From Trichomonas vaginalis G3 (Eukaryota > Parabasalia > Trichomonadida > Trichomonadidae): DNA of 64,000 bases. A program made the translations under genes and the position numbers. The DNA lies in assembly GCF_026262505.1 (NCBI RefSeq), contig NC_067204.1, forward strand, positions 1,393,265-1,457,264, in the 5' to 3' direction. The notes under the pieces were generated by a model that was given only the letters and a program-made list of their open reading frames with translations, had not been told where the DNA came from and searched no databases. This document shows positions 49,013 to 61,562 of this stretch, in pieces (the stretch's first letter is position 1; every line of letters begins with the position of its first letter).

Positions 49013-50014
49013 TATATCCAAGAACATCAAATTAATTGAAACATGTTTACTAAGATAATATTGTCTCTTCTTGGTGGTAATATAGTTTCAACATCAAACA
49101 AACTAAATATAAAATTATGTATTTTGAGATTTGGACTTTACAAGGAATTCTCAATAGCAAAATGTTGTATTTCTGAAGCATTAATTTTTACAAATCCATG
49201 GTTATTCGCACACGTATTAATTTCAATCACTCATAATCCTTTTCTAATCCAATTTCTCTTTTTTGGATAGTAGCTTAGATGCATAAGGCAATTACGACCT
49301 TCTTCATTTTTGTTCTTGAGGACTGATTCATGAAATATTGACCCATTCTGATACAAAAATTTTGGATCCACTTTTATTTTATTTTTAAAATTTTAAAAAT
49401 AATACATTAAAAGGATTATCCAATAAACTAAAATGATTTGACAATCTGACTGTGTAAAATATTCAAAATTCATTCTGAATAGATCCGCTTTCAAATTAAA
49501 ATCATTGTGAATGTCCTGGTTTTACTATACAATCACCAATGGTATAATTAACAGAACAGGAGATTATTTAATTGACATTGGTTCATATGGTCAAGATATT
49601 ACTTTTTCATTTGCAGATAACAAATCATTTAGTTATTATTTTATTCTACAAGATACATATATGAGCGATTACTTGCGTATTAACTATGAATCATGCACAA
49701 GCAAAATATGGAAAATCACAGAGCCAACTTTTAATTTTAAATCAACAAACACGTATTATAATTATAAAGTAAGATTTTGTGTAGTTTCTTTTCCAAATTA
49801 CTGCGATTCCATAGAATTTCTATCCGAATCGAACGATCTAGCTTTCAATTATTCAAATAAAAAATATGAAATCAATAAGAATTACTGCTCAGTTTACTTA
49901 GATCCAACAGATGTTAGATTGAACATAAGCACATCTTCGGATGATTACGATTTTAATTATTCTTATTATCAACCAACATTTCAATACAAAGTTATAAATT
50001 ACACAACAGACCAT

Positions 50015-50103
50015 CTTTATTTCTCACCGACATTATACATTTTGTTCAGAAGTAAATCTCCGAATACAGTTGCAACAATCAAAATTTCACAAAGTTTTTC
50101 TTA
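50015..50103 (+). repeat. 89 bp direct repeat, left of T1 (unit 4)
   Basis: Exact copy of 44915-45003; partner at 52077-52165. Confidence 0.9.
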
Positions 50104-52076
50104 GAGTATATAAGAATTTCCGAAAAAGTGACACCCAAAAAGTGACACTTTCAATAGGGAGTAACAGTTAAAAAGTGACAATTTAAAATTCACAATAAAT
50201 AAAAATAATAAATTTTTTAGTCTATTAAATTATTCTTTTCTTTGAAATCCTCCAAAAATTCTTCGAAATGTTCTAAAATATAATCTGGAGAATTATAACA
50301 AAATTCATTAATTTCTAACATATACGTATCTAACAATTCATTTGGAATTTCAAACGATCTTAAATATGTAATTGAATTTTGTATCTTCTCATTTATTTGA
50401 GAAAGTTTTTCTTCAGCATTTTCCAATAAAAATCTTAATGGATTCAAATTGGCTTCTTGATTCTGAACAAAATTTAATACTTGGTATAAACGTGATTGAA
50501 CTTCTCTTTTCAATTTTGTTTTATAATCTGTCAATCGAGGCTCGCGAATTCTAATTGAAGGAATAAAACCTGTTTGAAGTAAATCGTTTTTAATACGATA
50601 AAAGTAATTGGGTGCAACTTCTTCTAAAAGATTTTTGACAAAAACATCAATTCTTTGATTTTTAACGCAGCCAAAATCGTGATATTTTATCTTTTTAAAT
50701 AAAGATTCAGAAACGTTATTCACAACGGTTAATTCATTTGGTCTGGCAGCGGCTATCCACATCATAGCCAACAATTCCTTATACAAAATTCAAAAACTTT
50801 GGTGCAATCAGTTCTGATTGCACCCAAGTTTTTGAACTTTCTTGAGGGAATTAAAGGGTGAGAGATTTATAGTCTATCTATATATCTCCCACCCTCTAAT
50901 TCCCTCCCTGACAGCGGGAAACTTTGTCTGAATGTTAAACTATTCAGACAAAGTTTCCCACTGTTTGCGAAGGAATTGTTGGCTATGATGTACTGATTCA
51001 TGATCAGTACAACATAGCCAACAATTCCCTATATAAAGTTCAAAAACTTGGGTGCAATCAGAACTGATTGCACCCAAGTTTTTGAACTTTCTTGAGGGAA
51101 TGGAAGAGTAAGAGGTATACATTATGAATATATACCTCTTACCCTTCCATTCCCTCTCTGACAGCGGGAAACTTTGTCTGAATGTTAAACTATTCAGACA
51201 AAGTTTCCCGCTGTCAGCGAAAGAATTGTTCCATCTGGTGCATAGAGTGTGAATCTATGCACCAAATGGAGCAAGTCCCTCGCGAAATTGCCCAAACTTG
51301 CGTCGCATTTCAAAGATTGCGACCCAAATTTTGGCGATTTCTAGTAGAGATGGAGTATTTTGAGTCACTGACCTATATGCAGTGGCTCAAAGGGCTCCAT
51401 CTCTACTTTGAAGCAAGGAAACTTTCCTCGAAATTTTGATAATTTGAAGAAAGTTTTCAAGCAATTAACAAAGGATTACTCGCTATGAGGTAAAAATTCT
51501 AGATTTTCACCTCATAGCGAGAGCTTCCCTTTCATTGCTTGAAAACTTTCCCCAGCTTCAAAATTGGGGAAAGGGCTGTAAAGTCGACTCCGATACCAGC
51601 AGGTACCAGAGTATTTAAAAGAGAAGCCCTCGTACGAGTTTCTATGAAGACCTTCTCATTCAAGAAGATCTTAATAGAAAATCGTACGAGGGCATTGGAA
51701 ACTCGCGTCTGGTACATGTTGGTACCAGAGTGTTTGAGATTTGAAGACTCTGGTACTAACATGTACCAGAATTTATGATGAATTTAAGATGGACCATTAT
51801 AAAATGGTAGCGGTTTGCTTCAAAAAATTTTAGATGAGATTTGCATAGATATAGATTATATGATTTATACATATGAAAAATAATATATAAAAATATAATT
51901 TTGAGATAATTATGTAAATAATATTATAAATATTTGAATTTGAGGTATAATTTTATAGTAAAATATATTATAAAGAGTATTTATATAAATATTGTAAAAT
52001 AATATAAGTAATAAAAATTGAGACCCCCTCCCTGTTTTTGATGTTTTGTCACTTTTTCGGTAATTCTTATTGTTTC
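50104..52076. mobile_element. DNA element T1 (1973 bp), unit 4
   Basis: Same length and content as 45004-46976. Hairpin array at 50789-51770. Confidence 0.8.
50217..50786 (-). CDS. T1-encoded hypothetical protein, unit 4
   Basis: Same protein as 45117-45686. Confidence 0.5.
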   Translation of the reverse strand: MYKELLAMMWIAAARPNELTVVNNVSESLFKKIKYHDFGCVKNQRIDVFVKNLLEEVAPNYFYRIKNDLLQTGFIPSIRIREPRLTDYKTKLKREVQSRLYQVLNFVQNQEANLNPLRFLLENAEEKLSQINEKIQNSITYLRSFEIPNELLDTYMLEINEFCYNSPDYILEHFEEFLEDFKEKNNLID

Positions 52077-52165
52077 CTTTATTTCTCACCGACATTATAC
52101 ATTTTGTTCAGAAGTAAATCTCCGAATACAGTTGCAACAATCAAAATTTCACAAAGTTTTTCTTA
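52077..52165 (+). repeat. 89 bp direct repeat, right of T1 (unit 4)
   Basis: Partner of 50015-50103. Confidence 0.9.
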
Positions 52166-53357
52166 TGATACATACAGTGCTTATGATAAGGACAAGCTCG
52201 AATATCTTTGCAACCAATCAATTTCTTTTGGATCCCAGCCAAAATACAAAATATTCGGAATTCAAAAGTTATTAATTGGCAGAAATCAAACAAAACTTAA
52301 TTTTTATAAGGAACAATACGTAGTATTTACTGATTATCGCAACATTTCCGGAGAAGCAAGAACTTCAGAAGTATCTTTAGAAATTCTTGGAAATACACAA
52401 TATTCAGCAATTTATTTCGCTCACACAGGTACAATTACATTAGAATCCTCCAGTGACGAACCTATTCCATGTAATTTTGTTGTTTTTAATTTGAATTATT
52501 ATGATTGCACTTCGATTATCACAAATGTAAGGTCTAATTACAAATTCACTTCTCAGGACACAGCTCATACATGTGTTGTTACTGCTTTCACAAATGGAAC
52601 AGTTCATTTCGAAGATGGTGATATTTATGATGTCTATGGAAAAATAAATAGAGCTAATATTATTGTTGAAAAACCTTTTCTAACAATAACTAATTCTAAA
52701 CACGATTACTTATTTTTTTATCATGCTGGCGACAAATATAATACATCATATTTAATCAAAGGAAATAATTCAACTCATAGATCTCTTATCATTTTTGATA
52801 ATTCGTATCATGAAATAAATTCATCAGAACCAGTTGAACAAAAATCAGATGATCATAATTATTCTGATGATGATAGTGATGAAGGACTAAGTGAAGGTGC
52901 TGTTTTGGAAATTATTATTGGAGCAGCAGTTGGAGCAGGTCTCATTGCTGTCGCTGCTTACTTATGTTATAGACACAGAAAATTCAGAGCTGAAAATCCA
53001 ATTAATCAAAGCCTTGTTGATAAAACCGAAAAAGATTTACCTTTAGAAGAAACGAACAGCAATCCATATCCTAATGAATATAAAGCACCAGCATATAATC
53101 CAAAGCAAGAACAATCAAATACTTATTTCGAGAATCCTTATGAATAACTATTTTTTTATATATTGTTTATGAACGAATCTTTAAAGATTTATAATGTTTT
53201 TTTTATTACAATTCTTATTACTCCCATAAGATTGAGCGTGTGAAAATAAGTTTATAACAACATTATCAACATTTTAGGCATCTCAATTATTAAGAAACAT
53301 AAAGTATTTAGTAATATTGAATCAAATTTTATTATATAGGATGGGAGATAATTTTAA

Positions 53358-53621
53358 TTGATAACAATAAGACTATCATTACCATCAAGCATTGCAATTC
53401 CTCTTTTATGTCTTAAAAAAAAAGAAAAAAGAGAGGAAACACAATCAATAATTCATGAACATTTCATTGATAATAGAAGTTGTCTATTAGAAGAAGTATC
53501 TAATAAATCCGAACCATTACCTTTAGAAGAGGTTCAAATAAATCCATATTTAATCGAAACAAAAGAAATACCAAATTATTCACAAAAATCGAAATCATTA
53601 TTCGATAATCCTTATGAATAA
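53358..53621 (+). pseudogene. Tail fragment of a divergent paralogue, unit 4
   Basis: Copy of 37088-37351. Confidence 0.7.
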
Positions 53622-53702
53622 TTCGTGTCAGCTTTCATATGCTTTTATTGACTTTTCTTTTTATTCTGTAATTAAAATTTAATTGACAAAATTTATGCTT
53701 TA

Positions 53703-54112
53703 AACTGCGAATCAAAAGGCGGACCTATCAATTTTTGAATAGTTTACATTTCTAATGCTAACGGTGCCTTCACTGAGAGCGAGAGAAAATTATTAAATAT
53801 TAGAGCTCAAATAAGCTTCACGTGCAATAGGTAGCAAATCAACTTCTATTTATGCTTAAATTTCTGGTTTGAAGCTTGTATTAAATTTCGAAATCTTAAA
53901 TTTTGAAGTTAGACCCGAAAAAATCGTATCAGTTCATCCTATATTTATATCTGTTTTATGATCCTTTGTTGTTATATCGAATTAGAGCAAATAGCTTGTG
54001 CGGTCCAAAAGGTGTACCTGGCAGAAATCGACTTTTTGAGAGAAACTCATATAATTAATTGTATGACTTCTCTCAAAAAGTTGAAGGTAGGTACGCCTTT
54101 TGACTCGCAGTT
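53703..54112. mobile_element. 410 bp palindromic MITE, unit 4
   Basis: Copy of 48603-49012 with the same diagnostic base. Confidence 0.6.
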
Positions 54113-55114
54113 TATATCCAAGAACATCAAATTAATTGAAACATGTTTACTAAGATAATATTGTCTCTTCTTGGTGGTAATATAGTTTCAACATCAAACA
54201 AACTAAATATAAAATTATGTATTTTGAGATTTGGACTTTACAAGGAATTCTCAATAGCAAAATGTTGTATTTCTGAAGCATTAATTTTTACAAATCCATG
54301 GTTATTCGCACACGTATTAATTTCAATCACTCATAATCCTTTTCTAATCCAATTTCTCTTTTTTGGATAGTAGCTTAGATGCATAAGGCAATTACGACCT
54401 TCTTCATTTTTGTTCTTGAGGACTGATTCATGAAATATTGACCCATTCTGATACAAAAATTTTGGATCCACTTTTATTTTATTTTTAAAATTTTAAAAAT
54501 AATACATTAAAAGGATTATCCAATAAACTAAAATGATTTGACAATCTGACTGTGTAAAATATTCAAAATTCATTCTGAATAGATCCGCTTTCAAATTAAA
54601 ATCATTGTGAATGTCCTGGTTTTACTATACAATCACCAATGGTATAATTAACAGAACAGGAGATTATTTAATTGACATTGGTTCATATGGTCAAGATATT
54701 ACTTTTTCATTTGCAGATAACAAATCATTTAGTTATTATTTTATTCTACAAGATACATATATGAGCGATTACTTGCGTATTAACTATGAATCATGCACAA
54801 GCAAAATATGGAAAATCACAGAGCCAACTTTTAATTTTAAATCAACAAACACGTATTATAATTATAAAGTAAGATTTTGTGTAGTTTCTTTTCCAAATTA
54901 CTGCGATTCCATAGAATTTCTATCCGAATCGAACGATCTAGCTTTCAATTATTCAAATAAAAAATATGAAATCAATAAGAATTACTGCTCAGTTTACTTA
55001 GATCCAACAGATGTTAGATTGAACATAAGCACATCTTCGGATGATTACGATTTTAATTATTCTTATTATCAACCAACATTTCAATACAAAGTTATAAATT
55101 ACACAACAGACCAT

Positions 55115-55203
55115 CTTTATTTCTCACCGACATTATACATTTTGTTCAGAAGTAAATCTCCGAATACAGTTGCAACAATCAAAATTTCACAAAGTTTTTC
55201 TTA
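55115..55203 (+). repeat. 89 bp direct repeat, left of T1 (unit 5)
   Basis: Partner at 57177-57265. Confidence 0.9.
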
Positions 55204-57176
55204 GAGTATATAAGAATTTCCGAAAAAGTGACACCCAAAAAGTGACACTTTCAATAGGGAGTAACAGTTAAAAAGTGACAATTTAAAATTCACAATAAAT
55301 AAAAATAATAAATTTTTTAGTCTATTAAATTATTCTTTTCTTTGAAATCCTCCAAAAATTCTTCGAAATGTTCTAAAATATAATCTGGAGAATTATAACA
55401 AAATTCATTAATTTCTAACATATACGTATCTAACAATTCATTTGGAATTTCAAACGATCTTAAATATGTAATTGAATTTTGTATCTTCTCATTTATTTGA
55501 GAAAGTTTTTCTTCAGCATTTTCCAATAAAAATCTTAATGGATTCAAATTGGCTTCTTGATTCTGAACAAAATTTAATACTTGGTATAAACGTGATTGAA
55601 CTTCTCTTTTCAATTTTGTTTTATAATCTGTCAATCGAGGCTCGCGAATTCTAATTGAAGGAATAAAACCTGTTTGAAGTAAATCGTTTTTAATACGATA
55701 AAAGTAATTGGGTGCAACTTCTTCTAAAAGATTTTTGACAAAAACATCAATTCTTTGATTTTTAACGCAGCCAAAATCGTGATATTTTATCTTTTTAAAT
55801 AAAGATTCAGAAACGTTATTCACAACGGTTAATTCATTTGGTCTGGCAGCGGCTATCCACATCATAGCCAACAATTCCTTATACAAAATTCAAAAACTTT
55901 GGTGCAATCAGTTCTGATTGCACCCAAGTTTTTGAACTTTCTTGAGGGAATTAAAGGGTGAGAGATTTATAGTCTATCTATATATCTCCCACCCTCTAAT
56001 TCCCTCCCTGACAGCGGGAAACTTTGTCTGAATGTTAAACTATTCAGACAAAGTTTCCCACTGTTTGCGAAGGAATTGTTGGCTATGATGTACTGATTCA
56101 TGATCAGTACAACATAGCCAACAATTCCCTATATAAAGTTCAAAAACTTGGGTGCAATCAGAACTGATTGCACCCAAGTTTTTGAACTTTCTTGAGGGAA
56201 TGGAAGAGTAAGAGGTATACATTATGAATATATACCTCTTACCCTTCCATTCCCTCTCTGACAGCGGGAAACTTTGTCTGAATGTTAAACTATTCAGACA
56301 AAGTTTCCCGCTGTCAGCGAAAGAATTGTTCCATCTGGTGCATAGAGTGTGAATCTATGCACCAAATGGAGCAAGTCCCTCGCGAAATTGCCCAAACTTG
56401 CGTCGCATTTCAAAGATTGCGACCCAAATTTTGGCGATTTCTAGTAGAGATGGAGTATTTTGAGTCACTGACCTATATGCAGTGGCTCAAAGGGCTCCAT
56501 CTCTACTTTGAAGCAAGGAAACTTTCCTCGAAATTTTGATAATTTGAAGAAAGTTTTCAAGCAATTAACAAAGGATTACTCGCTATGAGGTAAAAATTCT
56601 AGATTTTCACCTCATAGCGAGAGCTTCCCTTTCATTGCTTGAAAACTTTCCCCAGCTTCAAAATTGGGGAAAGGGCTGTAAAGTCGACTCCGATACCAGC
56701 AGGTACCAGAGTATTTAAAAGAGAAGCCCTCGTACGAGTTTCTATGAAGACCTTCTCATTCAAGAAGATCTTAATAGAAAATCGTACGAGGGCATTGGAA
56801 ACTCGCGTCTGGTACATGTTGGTACCAGAGTGTTTGAGATTTGAAGACTCTGGTACTAACATGTACCAGAATTTATGATGAATTTAAGATGGACCATTAT
56901 AAAATGGTAGCGGTTTGCTTCAAAAAATTTTAGATGAGATTTGCATAGATATAGATTATATGATTTATACATATGAAAAATAATATATAAAAATATAATT
57001 TTGAGATAATTATGTAAATAATATTATAAATATTTGAATTTGAGGTATAATTTTATAGTAAAATATATTATAAAGAGTATTTATATAAATATTGTAAAAT
57101 AATATAAGTAATAAAAATTGAGACCCCCTCCCTGTTTTTGATGTTTTGTCACTTTTTCGGTAATTCTTATTGTTTC
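55204..57176. mobile_element. DNA element T1 (1973 bp), unit 5
   Basis: Same as 45004-46976. Hairpin array at 55889-56870. Confidence 0.8.
55317..55886 (-). CDS. T1-encoded hypothetical protein, unit 5
   Basis: Same protein as 45117-45686. Confidence 0.5.
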   Translation of the reverse strand: MYKELLAMMWIAAARPNELTVVNNVSESLFKKIKYHDFGCVKNQRIDVFVKNLLEEVAPNYFYRIKNDLLQTGFIPSIRIREPRLTDYKTKLKREVQSRLYQVLNFVQNQEANLNPLRFLLENAEEKLSQINEKIQNSITYLRSFEIPNELLDTYMLEINEFCYNSPDYILEHFEEFLEDFKEKNNLID

Positions 57177-57265
57177 CTTTATTTCTCACCGACATTATAC
57201 ATTTTGTTCAGAAGTAAATCTCCGAATACAGTTGCAACAATCAAAATTTCACAAAGTTTTTCTTA
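57177..57265 (+). repeat. 89 bp direct repeat, right of T1 (unit 5)
   Basis: Partner of 55115-55203. Confidence 0.9.
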
Positions 57266-57979
57266 TGATACATACAGTGCTTATGATAAGGACAAGCTCG
57301 AATATCTTTGCAACCAATCAATTTCTTTTGGATCCCAGCCAAAATACAAAATATTCGGAATTCAAAAGTTATTAATTGGCAGAAATCAAACAAAACTTAA
57401 TTTTTATAAGGAACAATACGTAGTATTTACTGATTATCGCAACATTTCCGGAGAAGCAAGAACTTCAGAAGTATCTTTAGAAATTCTTGGAAATACACAA
57501 TATTCAGCAATTTATTTCGCTCACACAGGTACAATTACATTAGAATCCTCCAGTGACGAACCTATTCCATGTAATTTTGTTGTTTTTAATTTGAATTATT
57601 ATGATTGCACTTCGATTATCACAAATGTAAGGTCTAATTACAAATTCACTTCTCAGGACACAGCTCATACATGTGTTGTTACTGCTTTCACAAATGGAAC
57701 AGTTCATTTCGAAGATGGTGATATTTATGATGTCTATGGAAAAATAAATAGAGCTAATATTATTGTTGAAAAACCTTTTCTAACAATAACTAATTCTAAA
57801 CACGATTACTTATTTTTTTATCATGCTGGCGACAAATATAATACATCATATTTAATCAAAGGAAATAATTCAACTCATAGATCTCTTATCATTTTTGATA
57901 ATTCGTATCATGAAATAAATTCATCAGAACCAGTTGAACAAAAATCAGATGATCATAATATATTCTGATGATGATAGTG

Positions 57980-59232
57980 TTGTAAACAGAAATTCATCAA
58001 AAGTGACACCTCAGAAAAGCTAAAATATTGAATTTTTGGAACTTTTGATAGAGCACGTTTTTAAATATTAATTAAAGTAAATGTATATTTTGTAAAGATT
58101 CTTTTTAATAAAAAAATAAAATTTTGAAGAAGAACACAAAATCTTCTGAAAAATAATATCACATAAACTCATATTATTTTCTAATATATAACTATTTTAT
58201 ATAAAAATCAAATTCAATGATCTTAAAAGCGAAGGATAAACCTCAAAATTTACGAATATAATGAGTGGGAATATAATGCTTATCTATCATAAAACCATAT
58301 GAAATATCAATTTTTGCTTTACGCCTAATTTTTGACGACAATTAGCAAAAAATGTTAAATGTTAACACTCAGTCCATTTGAATATGAAAAATAAAATTGA
58401 CTTTGATTAAATGTTTTTATTTATCATGCAATTCTTCTTGCGACCAAAGATTTGAATAAAATTTCAAAAAATAAGATAGCTGAAAAAATAATATACGGTA
58501 GTGTTTACTAATAGATGAATAGTATATAAATTCTATTAAAATGGATTTGATCCAAAAAAATATAAAACCAAAAATAATTGTTATAATTTAAATGAAGAAG
58601 TAATTTAAAACGATTTTATTTATGATCAAATTTTATATATTTTTTTGGATGAAATCCATTTTAATAGAATTTATATACTATTCATCTATTAGTAAACACT
58701 ACCGTATATTATTTTTTCAGCTATCTTATTTTTTGAAATTTTATTCAAATCTTTGGTCGCAAGAAGAATTGCATGATAAATAAAAACATTTAATCAAAGT
58801 CAATTTTATTTTTCATATTCAAATGGACTGAGTGTTAACATTTAACATTTTTTGCTAATTGTCGTCAAAAATTAGGCGTAAAGCAAAAATTGATATTTCA
58901 TATGGTTTTATGATAGATAAGCATTATATTCCCACTCATTATATTCGTAAATTTTGAGGTTTATCCTTCGCTTTTAAGATCATTGAATTTGATTTTATAT
59001 AAAATAGTTATATATTAGAAAATAATATGAGTTTATGTGATATTATTTTTCAGAAGATTTCATTCTATATGCCTATGAAAAGTACTCTCAAAACTAACTT
59101 TTTCCTAATTATAATTAAATCTAGAATATTGTATTATGCTTAGTATTATTTCATTTTTCTCATTCAATTTAGAATTTACAAATGTCAAAAAATTGAGAGC
59201 TGTCACTTTTGATGAATTTCTGTTTATTACAA
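57980..59232. mobile_element. Foldback DNA element T2 (1253 bp) with 5 bp target duplication
   Basis: Inserted in the surface-protein gene of unit 5. TAGTG is duplicated at 57975-57979 and 59233-59237. The ends are inverted repeats: TTGTAAACAGAAATTCATC then AAAAGTGACA at the left, and its inverse with a three-base insertion at the right. Inside, two nearly perfect inverted arms of about 430 bases (58138-58568 and 58631-59061) flank a loop of about 60 bases. No coding frame is seen, so it is a non-autonomous foldback or MITE-like element. Its ends share AAAAGTGACA with T1. Confidence 0.85.
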
Positions 59233-59716
59233 TAGTGATGAAGGACTAAGTGAAGGTGCTGTTTTGGAAATTATTATTGGAGCAGCAGTTGGAGCAGGTC
59301 TCATTGCTGTCGCTGCTTACTTATGTTATAGACACAGAAAATTCAGAGCTGAAAATCCAATTAATCAAAGCCTTGTTGATAAAACCGAAAAAGATTTACC
59401 TTTAGAAGAAACGAACAGCAATCCATATCCTAATGAATATAAAGCACCAGCATATAATCCAAAGCAAGAACAATCAAATACTTATTTCGAGAATCCTTAT
59501 GAATAACTATTTTTTTATATATTGTTTATGAACGAATCTTTAAAGATTTATAATGTTTTTTTTATTACAATTCTTATTACTCCCATAAGATTGAGCGTGT
59601 GAAAATAAGTTTATAACAACATTATCAACATTTTAGGCATCTCAATTATTAAGAAACATAAAGTATTTAGTAATATTGAATCAAATTTTATTATATAGGA
59701 TGGGAGATAATTTTAA

Positions 59717-59980
59717 TTGATAACAATAAGACTATCATTACCATCAAGCATTGCAATTCCTCTTTTATGTCTTAAAAAAAAAGAAAAAAGAGAGGAAACA
59801 CAATCAATAATTCATGAACATTTCATTGATAATAGAAGTTGTCTATTAGAAGAAGTATCTAATAAATCCGAACCATTACCTTTAGAAGAGGTTCAAATAA
59901 ATCCATATTTAATCGAAACAAAAGAAATACCAAATTATTCACAAAAATCGAAATCATTATTCGATAATCCTTATGAATAA
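59717..59980 (+). pseudogene. Tail fragment of a divergent paralogue, unit 5
   Basis: Copy of 37088-37351. Confidence 0.7.
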
Positions 59981-60061
59981 TTCGTGTCAGCTTTCATATG
60001 CTTTTATTGACTTTTCTTTTTATTCTGTAATTAAAATTTAATTGACAAAATTTATGCTTTA

Positions 60062-60471
60062 AACTGCGAATCAAAAGGCGGACCTATCAATTTTTGAATA
60101 GTTTACATTTCTAATGCTAACGGTGCCTTCACTGAGAGCGAGAGAAAATTATTAAATATTAGAGCTCAAATAAGCTTCACGTGCAATAGGTAGCAAATCA
60201 ACTTCTATTTATGCTTAAATTTCTGGTTTGAAGCTTGTATTAAATTTCGAAATCTTAAATTTTGAAGTTAGACCCGAAAAAATCGTATCAGTTCATCCTA
60301 TATTTATATCTGTTTTATGATCCTTTGTTGTTATATCGAATTAGAGCAAATAGCTTGTGCGGTCCAAAAGGTGTACCTGGCAGAAATCGACTTTTTGAGA
60401 GAAACTCATATAATTAATTGTATGACTTCTCTCAAAAAGTTGAAGGTAGGTACGCCTTTTGACTCGCAGTT
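60062..60471. mobile_element. 410 bp palindromic MITE, unit 5
   Basis: Copy of 48603-49012 with the same diagnostic base. Confidence 0.6.
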
Positions 60472-61473
60472 TATATCCAAGAACATCAAATTAATTGAAA
60501 CATGTTTACTAAGATAATATTGTCTCTTCTTGGTGGTAATATAGTTTCAACATCAAACAAACTAAATATAAAATTATGTATTTTGAGATTTGGACTTTAC
60601 AAGGAATTCTCAATAGCAAAATGTTGTATTTCTGAAGCATTAATTTTTACAAATCCATGGTTATTCGCACACGTATTAATTTCAATCACTCATAATCCTT
60701 TTCTAATCCAATTTCTCTTTTTTGGATAGTAGCTTAGATGCATAAGGCAATTACGACCTTCTTCATTTTTGTTCTTGAGGACTGATTCATGAAATATTGA
60801 CCCATTCTGATACAAAAATTTTGGATCCACTTTTATTTTATTTTTAAAATTTTAAAAATAATACATTAAAAGGATTATCCAATAAACTAAAATGATTTGA
60901 CAATCTGACTGTGTAAAATATTCAAAATTCATTCTGAATAGATCCGCTTTCAAATTAAAATCATTGTGAATGTCCTGGTTTTACTATACAATCACCAATG
61001 GTATAATTAACAGAACAGGAGATTATTTAATTGACATTGGTTCATATGGTCAAGATATTACTTTTTCATTTGCAGATAACAAATCATTTAGTTATTATTT
61101 TATTCTACAAGATACATATATGAGCGATTACTTGCGTATTAACTATGAATCATGCACAAGCAAAATATGGAAAATCACAGAGCCAACTTTTAATTTTAAA
61201 TCAACAAACACGTATTATAATTATAAAGTAAGATTTTGTGTAGTTTCTTTTCCAAATTACTGCGATTCCATAGAATTTCTATCCGAATCGAACGATCTAG
61301 CTTTCAATTATTCAAATAAAAAATATGAAATCAATAAGAATTACTGCTCAGTTTACTTAGATCCAACAGATGTTAGATTGAACATAAGCACATCTTCGGA
61401 TGATTACGATTTTAATTATTCTTATTATCAACCAACATTTCAATACAAAGTTATAAATTACACAACAGACCAT

Positions 61474-61562
61474 CTTTATTTCTCACCGACATTATACATT
61501 TTGTTCAGAAGTAAATCTCCGAATACAGTTGCAACAATCAAAATTTCACAAAGTTTTTCTTA
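61474..61562 (+). repeat. 89 bp direct repeat, left of T1 (unit 6)
   Basis: Partner at 63535-63623. Confidence 0.9.

Larger units (their letters stand above)
49511..53147 (+). pseudogene. Surface membrane protein, unit 4, interrupted by T1
   Basis: 5' part open from ATG 49511 to the T1 junction at 50103, without the one-base deletion of unit 3. The 3' part is open from 52077 to the stop at 53147. The junctions are the same as in unit 3. Confidence 0.9.
54611..59506 (+). pseudogene. Surface membrane protein, unit 5, interrupted by T1 and T2
   Basis: T1 interrupts the gene after 55203 and the foldback element T2 interrupts the acidic linker at 57979/57980. Close to T2 one T is missing (CATAATATTC for CATAATTATTC), which also shifts the frame. 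The last part, 59233-59506, encodes the membrane helix and tail. It is the most damaged copy. Confidence 0.9.

Noticed and set aside
57138-57968. Frame of 276 codons as a new gene
   Set aside because: It is the middle of the surface-protein gene between T1 and T2.
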